DNA of 64,000 nt from Rouxiella chamberiensis (GTDB lineage: Bacteria; Pseudomonadota; Gammaproteobacteria; Enterobacterales; Enterobacteriaceae). The stretch lies in the NCBI RefSeq assembly GCF_026967475.1, contig NZ_CP114058.1:2108001-2172000 (forward strand), read 5' to 3'. This document shows positions 53,797 to 62,317 of the stretch, piece after piece (the first letter of the stretch is position 1; each line of letters starts with the position of its first letter). The position numbers were made by a program, and so were the translations under genes. A model generated the notes under the pieces. It did no database searches and was not told the DNA's origin. It saw nothing but the letters and a program-made list of their open reading frames with translations.

Positions 53797-54462
53797 ATGA
53801 GTCAGGTAAAACCCGTTCAGGCCGCAATTTTTGACATGGATGGACTGCTGATTGATTCGGAACCGTTGTGGATGCAATCCGAGCTGGAAATTTTTGAAAG
53901 CGTGGGCGTCGATATCTCCAAAAAGGATTTGATCCCCCATACCCTGGGTCTGCGTATCGACCAGACCGTGCGCCTCTGGGCGCAGGTGCTGCCGTGGAAA
54001 GGCGTGAGCGAAGCCGAAGTAACGGCAAGGATTATTGCCCGCACCATCGAGCAGGTGGAGCGGACCCGTCCGCTGCTGCCGGGCGTTGAAGACGCGCTGA
54101 AACTCTGTCAGGCGCGAGGACTCAAGATTGGACTGGCTTCGGCCTCGCCGCTGCACATGCTGGACAAGGTGCTCGAGATGTTCAACCTGCAATCCTACTT
54201 TCAGACTCGCCAGTCCGCCGAGCATCTGCCCTACAGCAAGCCCCATCCCGAAGTCTATTTGCAGGCCGCGGCGGCGCTTGGCGTGGATCCTCTCGACTGC
54301 GTGACCCTCGAAGACTCGTTTAACGGCATGATTGCCACCAAGGCGGCGCGCATGCGTTCGATTGTCGTGCCGGATCCTCTGCTGGGTGAAGACCCGCGCT
54401 GGGCGCTGGCCGATGTCAAACTGTCTTCGTTAAAAGAGCTTAAAGCCGAACATCTGGGGTGA
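53797..54462 (+). CDS. hxpB: HAD-family hexitol/2-deoxyglucose-6-phosphatase (YniC/HxpB)
   Basis: The 221-residue HAD phosphatase has motif I Phe-Asp-Met-Asp-Gly-Leu-Leu-Ile-Asp, Ser/Ala motif II (Leu-Ala-Ser-Ala-Ser), Lys in Ser-Lys-Pro-His-Pro and motif IV Leu-Glu-Asp-Ser. E. coli YniC dephosphorylates 2-deoxyglucose-6-phosphate and hexitol phosphates. The start at 53797 has GGGAGTGG upstream. Confidence 0.92.
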   Translation: MSQVKPVQAAIFDMDGLLIDSEPLWMQSELEIFESVGVDISKKDLIPHTLGLRIDQTVRLWAQVLPWKGVSEAEVTARIIARTIEQVERTRPLLPGVEDALKLCQARGLKIGLASASPLHMLDKVLEMFNLQSYFQTRQSAEHLPYSKPHPEVYLQAAAALGVDPLDCVTLEDSFNGMIATKAARMRSIVVPDPLLGEDPRWALADVKLSSLKELKAEHLG

Positions 54463-54485
54463 AGCCCGGCATGACAAGTTCTTAT

Positions 54486-54510
54486 GGCGGACCGGGTGTC
54501 CGCCTTTTTT
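54486..54510 (+). terminator. yniC terminator
   Basis: A seven-bp stem (54486-54492 with 54498-54504) and a six-T run lie 23 bases past the stop. Confidence 0.9.
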
Positions 54511-54563
54511 ATGCGCTCGCCCCAGCGTTAAAACATCAAACATTGACCCCGCTCGCAAAAAAG

Positions 54564-54613
54564 TAAAACATCATTTCATTTTTATTGAATTCACATCCCA
54601 ATCGTCCTATGCT
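54564..54613 (+). promoter_or_regulatory. kduI promoter with candidate KdgR box
   Basis: TAAAAC-ATC-ATTTCA (54564-54578) resembles the KdgR operator core TGAAAC-N3-GTTTCA, with one mismatch per half. Downstream are TTGAAT (54585-54590) and TATGCT (54608-54613), spaced 17 bases, a good sigma70 promoter ending about 80 bases before kduI. The kdgR gene is about 4 kb away. Confidence 0.6.
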
Positions 54614-54692
54614 TTTCTCATCAGGACGAGTCGGGCCGCCCATACGCCCGATGACCCCGCTTCCTTTCCGATGACCAAGAAGAGGCAATGAC

Positions 54693-55529
54693 ATGCAAGT
54701 TCGTCAAAGTATTCATAGCGATCACGCAAAACAACTCGATACCACCGGTCTGCGTCAGGAGTTTCTGATCGAAAAAATCTTCGAGCAGGACAACTACACC
54801 ATGACCTACAGCCACATTGACCGCATTATTATCGGCGGCGTAATGCCCGTTAATAATGTGGTTACCGTGGGCGATGAAGTCGGTAAGCAACTGGGCGTGA
54901 GCTATTTTCTTGAGCGTCGCGAGCTCGGCGTCATCAATATCGGCGGGCCGGGCCTGATCGTGGTCGATGGCAAAACCTATGAAATCGGCAACGAAGAAGC
55001 CCTCTACGTCGGCAAAGGTGCGCGGCAGGTCGATTTCAGCAGCGTGGACGCAAGCCGCCCGGCCAAGTTCTATTACAACAGTGCCCCTGCGCATTCGCGT
55101 TTCCCGGACAAGAAAATCACGCTCGCCGAGGCTTCTCCGCAGACACTGGGCGATGCTTCGACTAGCAACCGCCGCACCATCAACAAATTTATCGTGCCGG
55201 ACGTGTTGGAAACCTGTCAGTTGACGATGGGTCTGACCAAGCTTGAGGAAGGCAGCCTGTGGAATACCATGCCGTGCCACACTCACGAGCGCCGTATGGA
55301 AGTCTATTTCTACTTTGATATGGATGCAGACACCGCCGTCTTCCACATGATGGGCCAACCGCAGGAGACACGTCATCTGCTGGTGCATAACGAGCAGGCG
55401 GTGATTTCGCCGAGCTGGTCGATTCATGCGGGCGTCGGTACCAAGCGCTACACCTTTATCTGGGGCATGGTCGGGGAAAATCAGGTGTTCGACGACATGG
55501 ATCACGTGGCCGTCGGCGATCTGAAATAG
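54693..55529 (+). CDS. kduI: 5-keto-4-deoxyuronate isomerase KduI
   Basis: KduI converts 5-keto-4-deoxyuronate to 2,5-diketo-3-deoxygluconate in pectin and hexuronate breakdown. The 278-residue cupin has zinc ligands in Pro-Cys-His-Thr-His-Glu-Arg-Arg, as in E. coli. It is followed by kduD 37 bases downstream, probably in one transcript. Confidence 0.95.
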   Translation: MQVRQSIHSDHAKQLDTTGLRQEFLIEKIFEQDNYTMTYSHIDRIIIGGVMPVNNVVTVGDEVGKQLGVSYFLERRELGVINIGGPGLIVVDGKTYEIGNEEALYVGKGARQVDFSSVDASRPAKFYYNSAPAHSRFPDKKITLAEASPQTLGDASTSNRRTINKFIVPDVLETCQLTMGLTKLEEGSLWNTMPCHTHERRMEVYFYFDMDADTAVFHMMGQPQETRHLLVHNEQAVISPSWSIHAGVGTKRYTFIWGMVGENQVFDDMDHVAVGDLK

Positions 55530-55566
55530 TTTTTAATTATTGGCAAACCACAGGCGGTATAGGGCT

Positions 55567-56328
55567 ATGGTGCTTAACAGTTTTGATTTGCAAGGAAAAG
55601 TGGCGCTGGTGACAGGCTGCAACACCGGTCTCGGACAGGCGATGGCGATAGGTTTGGCGCAGGCAGGTTGCGATATTGTCGGCGTCAACCGTTCCGAACC
55701 CAACGAAACGCTGGACGCCGTGCACGCGCTCGGCCGCCGCTTTCTGGACCTGCGCGCCGATCTTACCCGCATCGACGCCATTCCTCGCCTGCTTGAAAGC
55801 GCCGTTAGCGAGTTGGGCCACATCGATATTCTGGTCAACAATGCCGGGATCATTCGCCGTGAAGATGCGCTGAATTTCAGCGAGAAAGACTGGGATGACG
55901 TGATGAACGTCAACAGCAAGACCCTGTTCTTCATGGCGCAGGCGGTGGCGCGGCAGTTTATCACCCAAGGCGGCGGCGGCAAGATAATCAACATTGCTTC
56001 CATGCTGTCGTTTCAGGGCGGGATCCGCGTGCCCTCCTATACCGCCTCCAAAAGTGCCGTGATGGGCATTACCCGCCTGCTGGCCAATGAATGGGCCAAA
56101 CACGGCATTAATGTCAATGCGATTGCACCGGGCTACATGGTAACCAACAACACTGAACAGCTGCGCGCCGACGAGAGCCGCAGTCAGGAAATTCTCGACC
56201 GCATTCCCGCAGGCCGCTGGGGCGAACAGGAAGACATTATGGGGCCGGTCGTCTTTCTGGCGTCCAGCGCCTCGAACTACGTAAATGGTTATACTTTGGC
56301 CGTTGATGGCGGCTGGCTCGCGAGATAG
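55567..56328 (+). CDS. kduD: 2-dehydro-3-deoxy-D-gluconate 5-dehydrogenase KduD
   Basis: The 253-residue short-chain dehydrogenase makes 2-keto-3-deoxygluconate from the KduI product. The Rossmann motif Thr-Gly-Cys-Asn-Thr-Gly-Leu-Gly, Asn-Asn-Ala-Gly, catalytic Ser and Tyr-Thr-Ala-Ser-Lys are present. The start at 55567 matches E. coli; nine upstream in-frame codons do not. Confidence 0.95.
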   Translation: MVLNSFDLQGKVALVTGCNTGLGQAMAIGLAQAGCDIVGVNRSEPNETLDAVHALGRRFLDLRADLTRIDAIPRLLESAVSELGHIDILVNNAGIIRREDALNFSEKDWDDVMNVNSKTLFFMAQAVARQFITQGGGGKIINIASMLSFQGGIRVPSYTASKSAVMGITRLLANEWAKHGINVNAIAPGYMVTNNTEQLRADESRSQEILDRIPAGRWGEQEDIMGPVVFLASSASNYVNGYTLAVDGGWLAR

Positions 56329-56441
56329 TGACAAAAGGCGTCATGACACTGTCACGAGTCGATAATTATTACCTTTTTAATCAAAAGGTTGACAAATAGT
56401 TACAGGGTAACACCTTCCGCGAGAATGGGCTTTCACCTATA

Positions 56442-56457
56442 CTGGATAAAATAACAG
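56442..56457 (+). promoter_or_regulatory. LexA box of ydjM
   Basis: CTGG-ATAAAATA-ACAG fits the LexA operator CTGT-N8-ACAG with one mismatch and AT-rich centre, 20 bases before the ydjM start. E. coli ydjM is a known SOS gene. Confidence 0.8.
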
Positions 56458-56477
56458 TTATTCAGTTCGGAAGCATT

Positions 56478-57035
56478 ATGACTGCGGAAGGTCATCTCAT
56501 TTTCTCCATTGCCTGCGCAGTGTTTGCCAAGAAGGCACAATTATCGCCTGAGCTTGCTCACGGCGACTGGTGGCATATTGTCCCGGCGTCACTGTTGATG
56601 TCACTGGTGCCTGATATCGATCACCCCAAATCGCTGCTCGGTCAGAGGCTGAGGTTTATCTCGCAGCCCATTGCCCGAATATTCGGCCATCGTGGATTCA
56701 CGCACAGTCTGCTTGCCGTTGCCGCAGGCGTTTTTCTGCTGAAAACGCGTTTGCCGCCAGACTGGGTTATCCCTATCGATGCGCTGCATGGCATGGTGAT
56801 TGGCTATTTGAGCCATATTCTGGCCGACATGCTGACTCCCGCGGGTGTGCCGCTGCTGTGGCCCTGTCGCTGGCGTTTTCGCCTGCCTATCATCACCACG
56901 CAAAAGGGCAATCAGCTCGAGCGGATTTTTTGCCTGCTGATGGTCGGACTGACCTTGTTTTGGCCGGACTGGTCGCCTATTATCGGTGCCATCAATCCGC
57001 ACAGCCTCGACTTTATTTTGAAGTATTTGACTTAA
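56478..57035 (+). CDS. ydjM: SOS-regulated inner-membrane metal-dependent hydrolase-like protein YdjM
   Basis: The 185-residue membrane protein of the YdjM/LexA-binding inner-membrane hydrolase family has an Asp-Ile-Asp-His-Pro motif, His-Arg-Gly-Phe-Thr-His-Ser and His-Ile-Leu-Ala-Asp, the metal-ligand pattern of the family. Its biochemical role is not known. Control by LexA is supported by the box upstream. Confidence 0.9.
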   Translation: MTAEGHLIFSIACAVFAKKAQLSPELAHGDWWHIVPASLLMSLVPDIDHPKSLLGQRLRFISQPIARIFGHRGFTHSLLAVAAGVFLLKTRLPPDWVIPIDALHGMVIGYLSHILADMLTPAGVPLLWPCRWRFRLPIITTQKGNQLERIFCLLMVGLTLFWPDWSPIIGAINPHSLDFILKYLT

Positions 57036-57099
57036 TAACGTCTATAAAATGGTCATATCGTTTAACCAATACACAATATTAAGCGGAAAGTTATAGCCC

Positions 57100-57116
57100 A
57101 TTCCTTTTGGTTATAA
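57100..57116 (+). promoter_or_regulatory. Candidate CysB site upstream of tcyP
   Basis: ATTCCTTTTGGTTATAA resembles the degenerate CysB activation site. It lies about 105 bases before the tcyP start. E. coli tcyP (ydjN) is sulfur-regulated. The CysB consensus is loose, so this is tentative. Confidence 0.4.
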
Positions 57117-57220
57117 GAGCTTGCCCTCTCATTCTGGTACTCTACGCCCATCGTTAAGCGCTGCCTTATTATTCCCTCTGGCAGCCTTCTCAAGTGAATC
57201 AATTCTCTGGAGCTTTGGGT

Positions 57221-58613
57221 ATGAATCTTCCGCTGATTTTAAACGTGGTAGTGTTTGTTGCCCTCCTTTTGCTGTTGGCCAAATCAAGCCGCAAGCAATG
57301 GAGTCTGGCAAAGAAAGTCCTCGTAGGCCTGCTGGTCGGCGTGGTATTTGGTCTGGCCTTGCAGTTGATCTATGGATCCGACAGCGCCGTACTGAAAAAC
57401 TCGATTCCGTGGTTCAACATCGTTGGTAACGGCTATGTTCAGCTACTGCAAATGATTGTCATGCCGCTGGTATTTGTGTCGATTCTGAGTGCGGTGGCGC
57501 GTCTGCATAATGCCTCCTCGCTGGGTAAAATCAGTTTCCTGACCATCGGTACATTGCTGGTTCACTACGCTGATTGCCGCACTGGTGGGCGTGTTTGTAA
57601 CCAGACTGTTCGGCCTGACGGCGGAAGGTCTGGTGCAGGGTACGCAGGAAACCGCCCGTCTGGCGGCGATTCAAACCAACTATGTGGGCAAGGTTGCCGA
57701 CCTGACCGTGCCGCAGATGATCCTGTCCTTTATTCCTAAAAACCCGTTTGCCGATCTCACCGGTGCCAGCCCGACCTCGATTATCAGCGTCGTTATCTTC
57801 GCCGCCTTTGCGGGCGTTGCCGCGTTGCAGCTGGTGAAAGACGATGCCGAAAAAGGCCCGAAGGTTCTGGCGTTTATCGACATCCTGCAATCCTGGGTGA
57901 TGAAGCTGGTACGTCTGGTGATGAAACTCACCCCTTACGGCGTGATGGCGCTGATGACCAAAGTGGTGGCCGGTTCAAACATCCACGACATCATCAAGCT
58001 GGGCAGTTTTGTGGTCGCGTCGTATCTGGGTCTGGCTATCATGTTTGCCATTCATGCCCTGCTGCTCTCCTTTACCGGCGTGAATCCGGCGAAGTTTTTC
58101 CGCAAGGTGTGGCCGGTGCTGTCGTTTGCCTTTACCAGCCGTTCAAGCGCTGCGACGATTCCGCTGGCCGTTGAAGCCCAGACGCGTCGTCTCGGCATTC
58201 CTGAATCCATTGCAAGCTTTGCCGCGTCCTTTGGTGCCACTATCGGGCAAAACGGCTGTGCCGGGCTTTACCCGACCATGCTTGCCGTCATGGTTGCGCC
58301 AACAGTTGGGATAAATCCGTTCGAACCGATGTGGATAGCCACTCTGGTCGGCATTGTTACGCTCTCTTCTGCCGGTGTGGCGGGTGTTGGCGGCGGGGCG
58401 ACCTTTGCTGCGCTTATCGTGCTACCTGCGATGGGTCTGCCGGTAACGCTGGTGGCGCTGCTGATTTCCATCGAACCGCTGATCGACATGGGCCGTACGG
58501 CGCTTAACGTGAGCGGCTCGATGACCGCAGGCACCATTACCAGCCAGATTCTGAAACTCACCGACAAGAAGGTGATGGATGAAGACGAACACGCCGAGCT
58601 GGCGCATCGTTAA
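57221..58613 (+). CDS. tcyP: L-cystine symporter TcyP (YdjN), one extra base
   Basis: TcyP is a dicarboxylate/amino acid:cation symporter family protein that imports L-cystine. The frame shifts at GGTTC (57559-57563). Deleting one G gives Thr-Ile-Gly-Thr-Leu-Leu-Phe-Thr-Thr-Leu-Ile-Ala-Ala, as in E. coli. The rest is intact, including the helical-hairpin region Ser-Arg-Ser-Ser-Ala-Ala-Thr-Ile-Pro. Restored length is 463 residues. The start at 57221 follows E. coli YdjN. Probably functional in the cell. Confidence 0.92.
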
Positions 58614-58644
58614 TGTCTGACACGGAGTAAGGTGCCGGAACCCT

Positions 58645-58677
58645 GCCTTCTGCCGCCGGAGAACAGCGGCAGAAGGC
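58645..58677. terminator. Hairpin between convergent tcyP and kdgR
   Basis: A 12-bp perfect stem (58645-58656 with 58666-58677) lies between the two stop codons. It lacks a T-run on either side, so termination strength is unsure. Confidence 0.55.
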
Positions 58678-58682
58678 GGTTA

Positions 58683-59475
58683 TCAGAAGGGATACTGATG
58701 ATAGCCGAGCTGTTCGGAGATGTTACGCGCCGCAGTATGCAGCATCTCGACATAATCCTTCTTGCTCTCCTGCGAAAAACGAATGGTCGGGAACGAAATG
58801 CTGAGCCCGGCAATCACTACGCCAAAACGATCGAAGACGGGCACCGCGATACAGCGCAACCCCTGTTCCTGCTCCTCGATGTCCTCGCCATACCCCTGCT
58901 CACGCACTTTTTCAAGCACCTTGACCAGACTCGGCACATCCGTAATGGTGTTTTCGGTGCTGCGGGTAAACTGCATTTCCGCCAATAGCGCCTTGACGTC
59001 GCCGGGTTCGCCCCATGCCATCAACACCTTGCCGATGGCGGTGCTGTGCAGCGGGTTGCGACGGCCGATGCGCGAATGCATACGCAGGTTGTACATCGAG
59101 TCGATTTTATGGATATAGACAATGCCGTCTTCATCCAGCGCGCCCAGGTGAATGGTTTCGCGCGTTAATCGGGAGATTTCACGCATTTGAATGTCGGCAG
59201 AACGGATAAGATCGACGTTTCTGCAACGCCTTGGCACCCAGCTCGAACAGCTTGAGGGTCAGGGTGTATTTCTCGGACTCCCCTTCCTGATCGACATAGC
59301 CCAGCGACTTCATGGTTTGCAGAAAACGGTAGACCGTGCTTTTTGACATCATCACGCGCTGCGAAAGTTCGGTGATACCTATCTCGCGCTCGTCGCCGAG
59401 GGCCTGCAAGATGCCAAATACTTTCAACACCGAAGATACGGAGTCGGGTTGTTTATCAAGATCAGCGATCGCCAT
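58683..59475 (-). CDS. kdgR: Pectin/hexuronate catabolism repressor KdgR (one extra base)
   Basis: KdgR is an IclR-family repressor released by 2-keto-3-deoxygluconate. The N-terminal winged helix (about 12-75, Ser-Lys-Ser-Thr-Val-Tyr-Arg-Phe-Leu) is nearly identical to E. coli. At 59217-59221 GAAAC stands where GAAC would give Leu-Gln-Asn-Val-Asp-Leu-Ile. Beyond it the IclR effector domain continues to the end. Deleting one base restores 263 residues, the E. coli length. Its targets kduI and kduD are in this window. Confidence 0.93.
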
Positions 59476-59723
59476 AGTCTTTGTCCTGCCAGAGTGTGTA
59501 TGACGTTATTATTTCATAAATTCCCGAATGATACTTTTTTTGTTTCATTAATAATGGAACGCTATTTCTAAAGAATTGAACTCGATCGCATTTCAGCATT
59601 TACGTGAAAATGTTAACTCTGGTTACAATTAATTAAGTCCGACAACCGCGCGTCTAAACGGACGTTGAGTAGTTAGCGTGATAATATTTCCTTCACTTAT
59701 TAGCCAAACGCTGACGCTCAGAC

Positions 59724-61106
59724 ATGACAACCACGGTTAACGACGGACTTCCAGCACCACAACGCTACGGGGCAATCCTGACCATTGCCCTGGGTATTAC
59801 GGTTTCGGTACTCGATGGCGCCATTGCCAACGTCGCCCTGCCGACCATTGCGCAGGACCTTAACGCCAGCCCCGCCTCTTCCATCTGGATAGTAAACGCC
59901 TACCAGCTCGCCATTACCGTGTCGCTGTTGTCGCTGGCCTCGCTTGGCGAAATCTTCGGCTATCGCCGCATCTACATGATTGGCCTGGTGGTGTTTAGCT
60001 TCACGTCTCTCGCCTGCGCCCTGTCTGATTCACTGCCTACATTGACCCTCGCGCGCGTGCTGCAGGGGCTTGGGGCCGCGTGCATCATGAGTGTCAATAC
60101 TGCCATGGTGAGGATAATTTATCCGCAGCGCTATCTCGGGCGCGGAATGGGCATCAATGCGCTGATCGTCGCCGTCTCTTCGGCCGCAGGTCCGACCGTG
60201 GCGGCCGCTATCCTTTCCGTCGCCAACTGGCCGTGGCTGTTTGCCATCAACCTGCCGATTGGTCTAGTCGCCTTCTTCCTTGGTCTGAAATATCTTCCGG
60301 CCAATAGCATCAAAACGGCGGGACAGAAGTTCGACTTTGTCAGTAGCGTGATGAATGCGCTGACTTTCGGCCTGCTGATAAGCGCGATGAGCGGTTATGC
60401 GCAGGGCCAGGATCATCGTCTGATCCTTGGCGAAGTCGTGCTGCTGCTGGTGGTCGGCTGGTTCTTCGTGCGCCGTCAGCTCACCCGATCCTCGCCGCTG
60501 CTGCCGGTCGATTTGCTGCGCATTCCGATTTTCAGTCTCTCTATCGGCACCTCGATGTGTTCTTTCGCCGCACAGATGCTGGCCTTCGTTTCGCTGCCCT
60601 TCTTCCTGCAAAATACACTCGGGCTGGACGCCGTCTCGACCGGTCTGCTGCTGACGCCGTGGCCGCTGGCGACGATGGTAATGGCACCGATTTCCGGACG
60701 CCTGGTGGAGCGCTATCACGCGGGTATGCTCGGCGGTATCGGGCTGGTCGTGTTCTCGCTCGGGCTATATTCGCTGGCGTTACTGCCGGACCATCCGTCC
60801 TCTCTCAACATTATCTGGCGCATGATCATCTGCGGTGCGGGTTTCGGCCTGTTCCAGTCGCCGAATAATCACACCATCGTCTCTTCGGCCCCTCGCAGTC
60901 GCAGCGGCGGAGCCAGCGGCATGCTCGGCACGGCGCGCCTGCTCGGACAAACCACCGGTGCGGCAATGGTCGCCCTTATGTTCAATCTGTTCGGCGTGCA
61001 TGGCACCCATGCTTCATTGATTCTGGCAGGCTCTCTGGCGCTTGGCGGGGCTGTTATCAGTATCTTGCGCATGACGCAGAAATCGGCCAATCCGCAGCAA
61101 ACCTGA
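59724..61106 (+). CDS. yebQ: MFS exporter YebQ (DHA2 family)
   Basis: The 460-residue protein has about 14 membrane segments. The DHA2 start motif Val-Leu-Asp-Gly-Ala-Ile-Ala-Asn-Val-Ala-Leu-Pro is present. It is a drug-efflux-type transporter of unknown substrate, next to kdgR as in E. coli. The divergent 248-base gap (59476-59723) holds both promoters; a weak KdgR-like half-palindrome lies near 59555-59569. Confidence 0.9.
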   Translation: MTTTVNDGLPAPQRYGAILTIALGITVSVLDGAIANVALPTIAQDLNASPASSIWIVNAYQLAITVSLLSLASLGEIFGYRRIYMIGLVVFSFTSLACALSDSLPTLTLARVLQGLGAACIMSVNTAMVRIIYPQRYLGRGMGINALIVAVSSAAGPTVAAAILSVANWPWLFAINLPIGLVAFFLGLKYLPANSIKTAGQKFDFVSSVMNALTFGLLISAMSGYAQGQDHRLILGEVVLLLVVGWFFVRRQLTRSSPLLPVDLLRIPIFSLSIGTSMCSFAAQMLAFVSLPFFLQNTLGLDAVSTGLLLTPWPLATMVMAPISGRLVERYHAGMLGGIGLVVFSLGLYSLALLPDHPSSLNIIWRMIICGAGFGLFQSPNNHTIVSSAPRSRSGGASGMLGTARLLGQTTGAAMVALMFNLFGVHGTHASLILAGSLALGGAVISILRMTQKSANPQQT

Positions 61107-61131
61107 GCCATCGGTGCTTTTTCTGCCCAAT

Positions 61132-61170
61132 AAAAAAGGCCCGGCAACCTCATGTTTGCCGGGCCTTTTA
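61132..61170. terminator. Bidirectional terminator between yebQ and htpX
   Basis: A 13-bp perfect stem (61135-61147 with 61156-61168), with A-run and T-run flanks, separates two convergent genes. Confidence 0.92.
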
Positions 61171-61196
61171 CCTTTTGGCGCAAACCGCGCCGAGGG

Positions 61197-62078
61197 TTAT
61201 TTCAGGTATTCACCGCTACGCAGGGCTTCGATGCGTTTGTCCAGCGGCGGGTGCGACATGAACAGCTCGCTGAACGTCTTGTTCTTGCCGTTGATGCAAA
61301 ACGCCATCAGGCTGCCCGCTTCCTGCGGTTCATGGCTGGTTTTCAGACGCTGCAACGCGGCAATCATCTTCTCGCGGCCAACCAGTTTCGCAGAACCGGC
61401 GTCGGCGTGGAATTCGCGGTGACGGGAGAACCACATGGTAATGATGCTGGCAACAATACCGAAGACCAGCTCAAGCACCATGGACACGGCAAAGTACACC
61501 AGCGGATTGCCGTTGCTGCTCTCTTCGCCCTCGCGATCGCCTGACATAAAGCCCGAGGCAATCTGTGCCAGAATGCGGGAAATAAAGATAACGAAGGTGT
61601 TCACGATGCCCTGAATCAGCGTCATCGTAACCATATCGCCGTTGGAAATATGGCTGATTTCATGGGCGATAACCGCCTCGGCCTCATCCTGGCTCATGCT
61701 CTGCAACAGGCCCGTGCTGACCGCGACCAGAGAGGCGTCGCGGCGTGCGCCGGTGGCAAAGGCGTTGATGTCGGGCGCATGATAAATGGCGACCTGCGGC
61801 ATCTTGATACCGGCCTGCTGTGACTGACGGCTGACCACGTTCATCAACCAGCGTTCGGTTTCATTGCGCGGCTGCTCTATGACTTCTCCACCAACCGAGC
61901 GTAACGCCATCCATTTTGACATCAGCAAAGAGACGAATGCACCGCCGAAGCCGAAGAGACCGGCCATGATCATGAGTCCCATCACGCTGCTAGAACGAAT
62001 GCCTGTCAGACTGAGCACCAGTCCGAAAACCACCATGACAGCCAGGTTGGTCAACAGGAACAACGCTATACGCATCAT
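61197..62078 (-). CDS. htpX: Membrane zinc protease HtpX
   Basis: The 293-residue M48B metalloprotease helps remove misfolded membrane proteins. Zinc motif His139-Glu140-x-x-His143 lies in Ala-His-Glu-Ile-Ser-His. There are four membrane segments, two at the N-terminus. E. coli htpX is CpxR-controlled; I did not identify a CpxR box here. Confidence 0.96.
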   Translation of the reverse strand: MMRIALFLLTNLAVMVVFGLVLSLTGIRSSSVMGLMIMAGLFGFGGAFVSLLMSKWMALRSVGGEVIEQPRNETERWLMNVVSRQSQQAGIKMPQVAIYHAPDINAFATGARRDASLVAVSTGLLQSMSQDEAEAVIAHEISHISNGDMVTMTLIQGIVNTFVIFISRILAQIASGFMSGDREGEESSNGNPLVYFAVSMVLELVFGIVASIITMWFSRHREFHADAGSAKLVGREKMIAALQRLKTSHEPQEAGSLMAFCINGKNKTFSELFMSHPPLDKRIEALRSGEYLK

Positions 62079-62257
62079 ATGTTTATTACTTCCTCATTGT
62101 TGTATTAATTCGTGTAAACCGTCTGTACGAGACAGGATATCTAGATCCTATGGGCTTCCCTGCAAGTTTCAAGGGGAAAAGCCTGATGGCGCAGGTAATT
62201 CACAATACTTTACAGTTTGAAGCGTTTTGATTAACCCATTCTACACGGCGGCGCAGG

Positions 62258-62287
62258 CAAAAAAATAGCGCACCAGAGGTGCGCTAC
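62258..62287 (-). terminator. prc terminator
   Basis: A nine-bp perfect stem (62266-62274 with 62278-62286) is followed on the minus strand by seven T residues, 30 bases past the prc stop. Confidence 0.93.
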
Positions 62288-62317
62288 GGAATACGGCTTG
62301 TTATGGCATCGAGAAAC

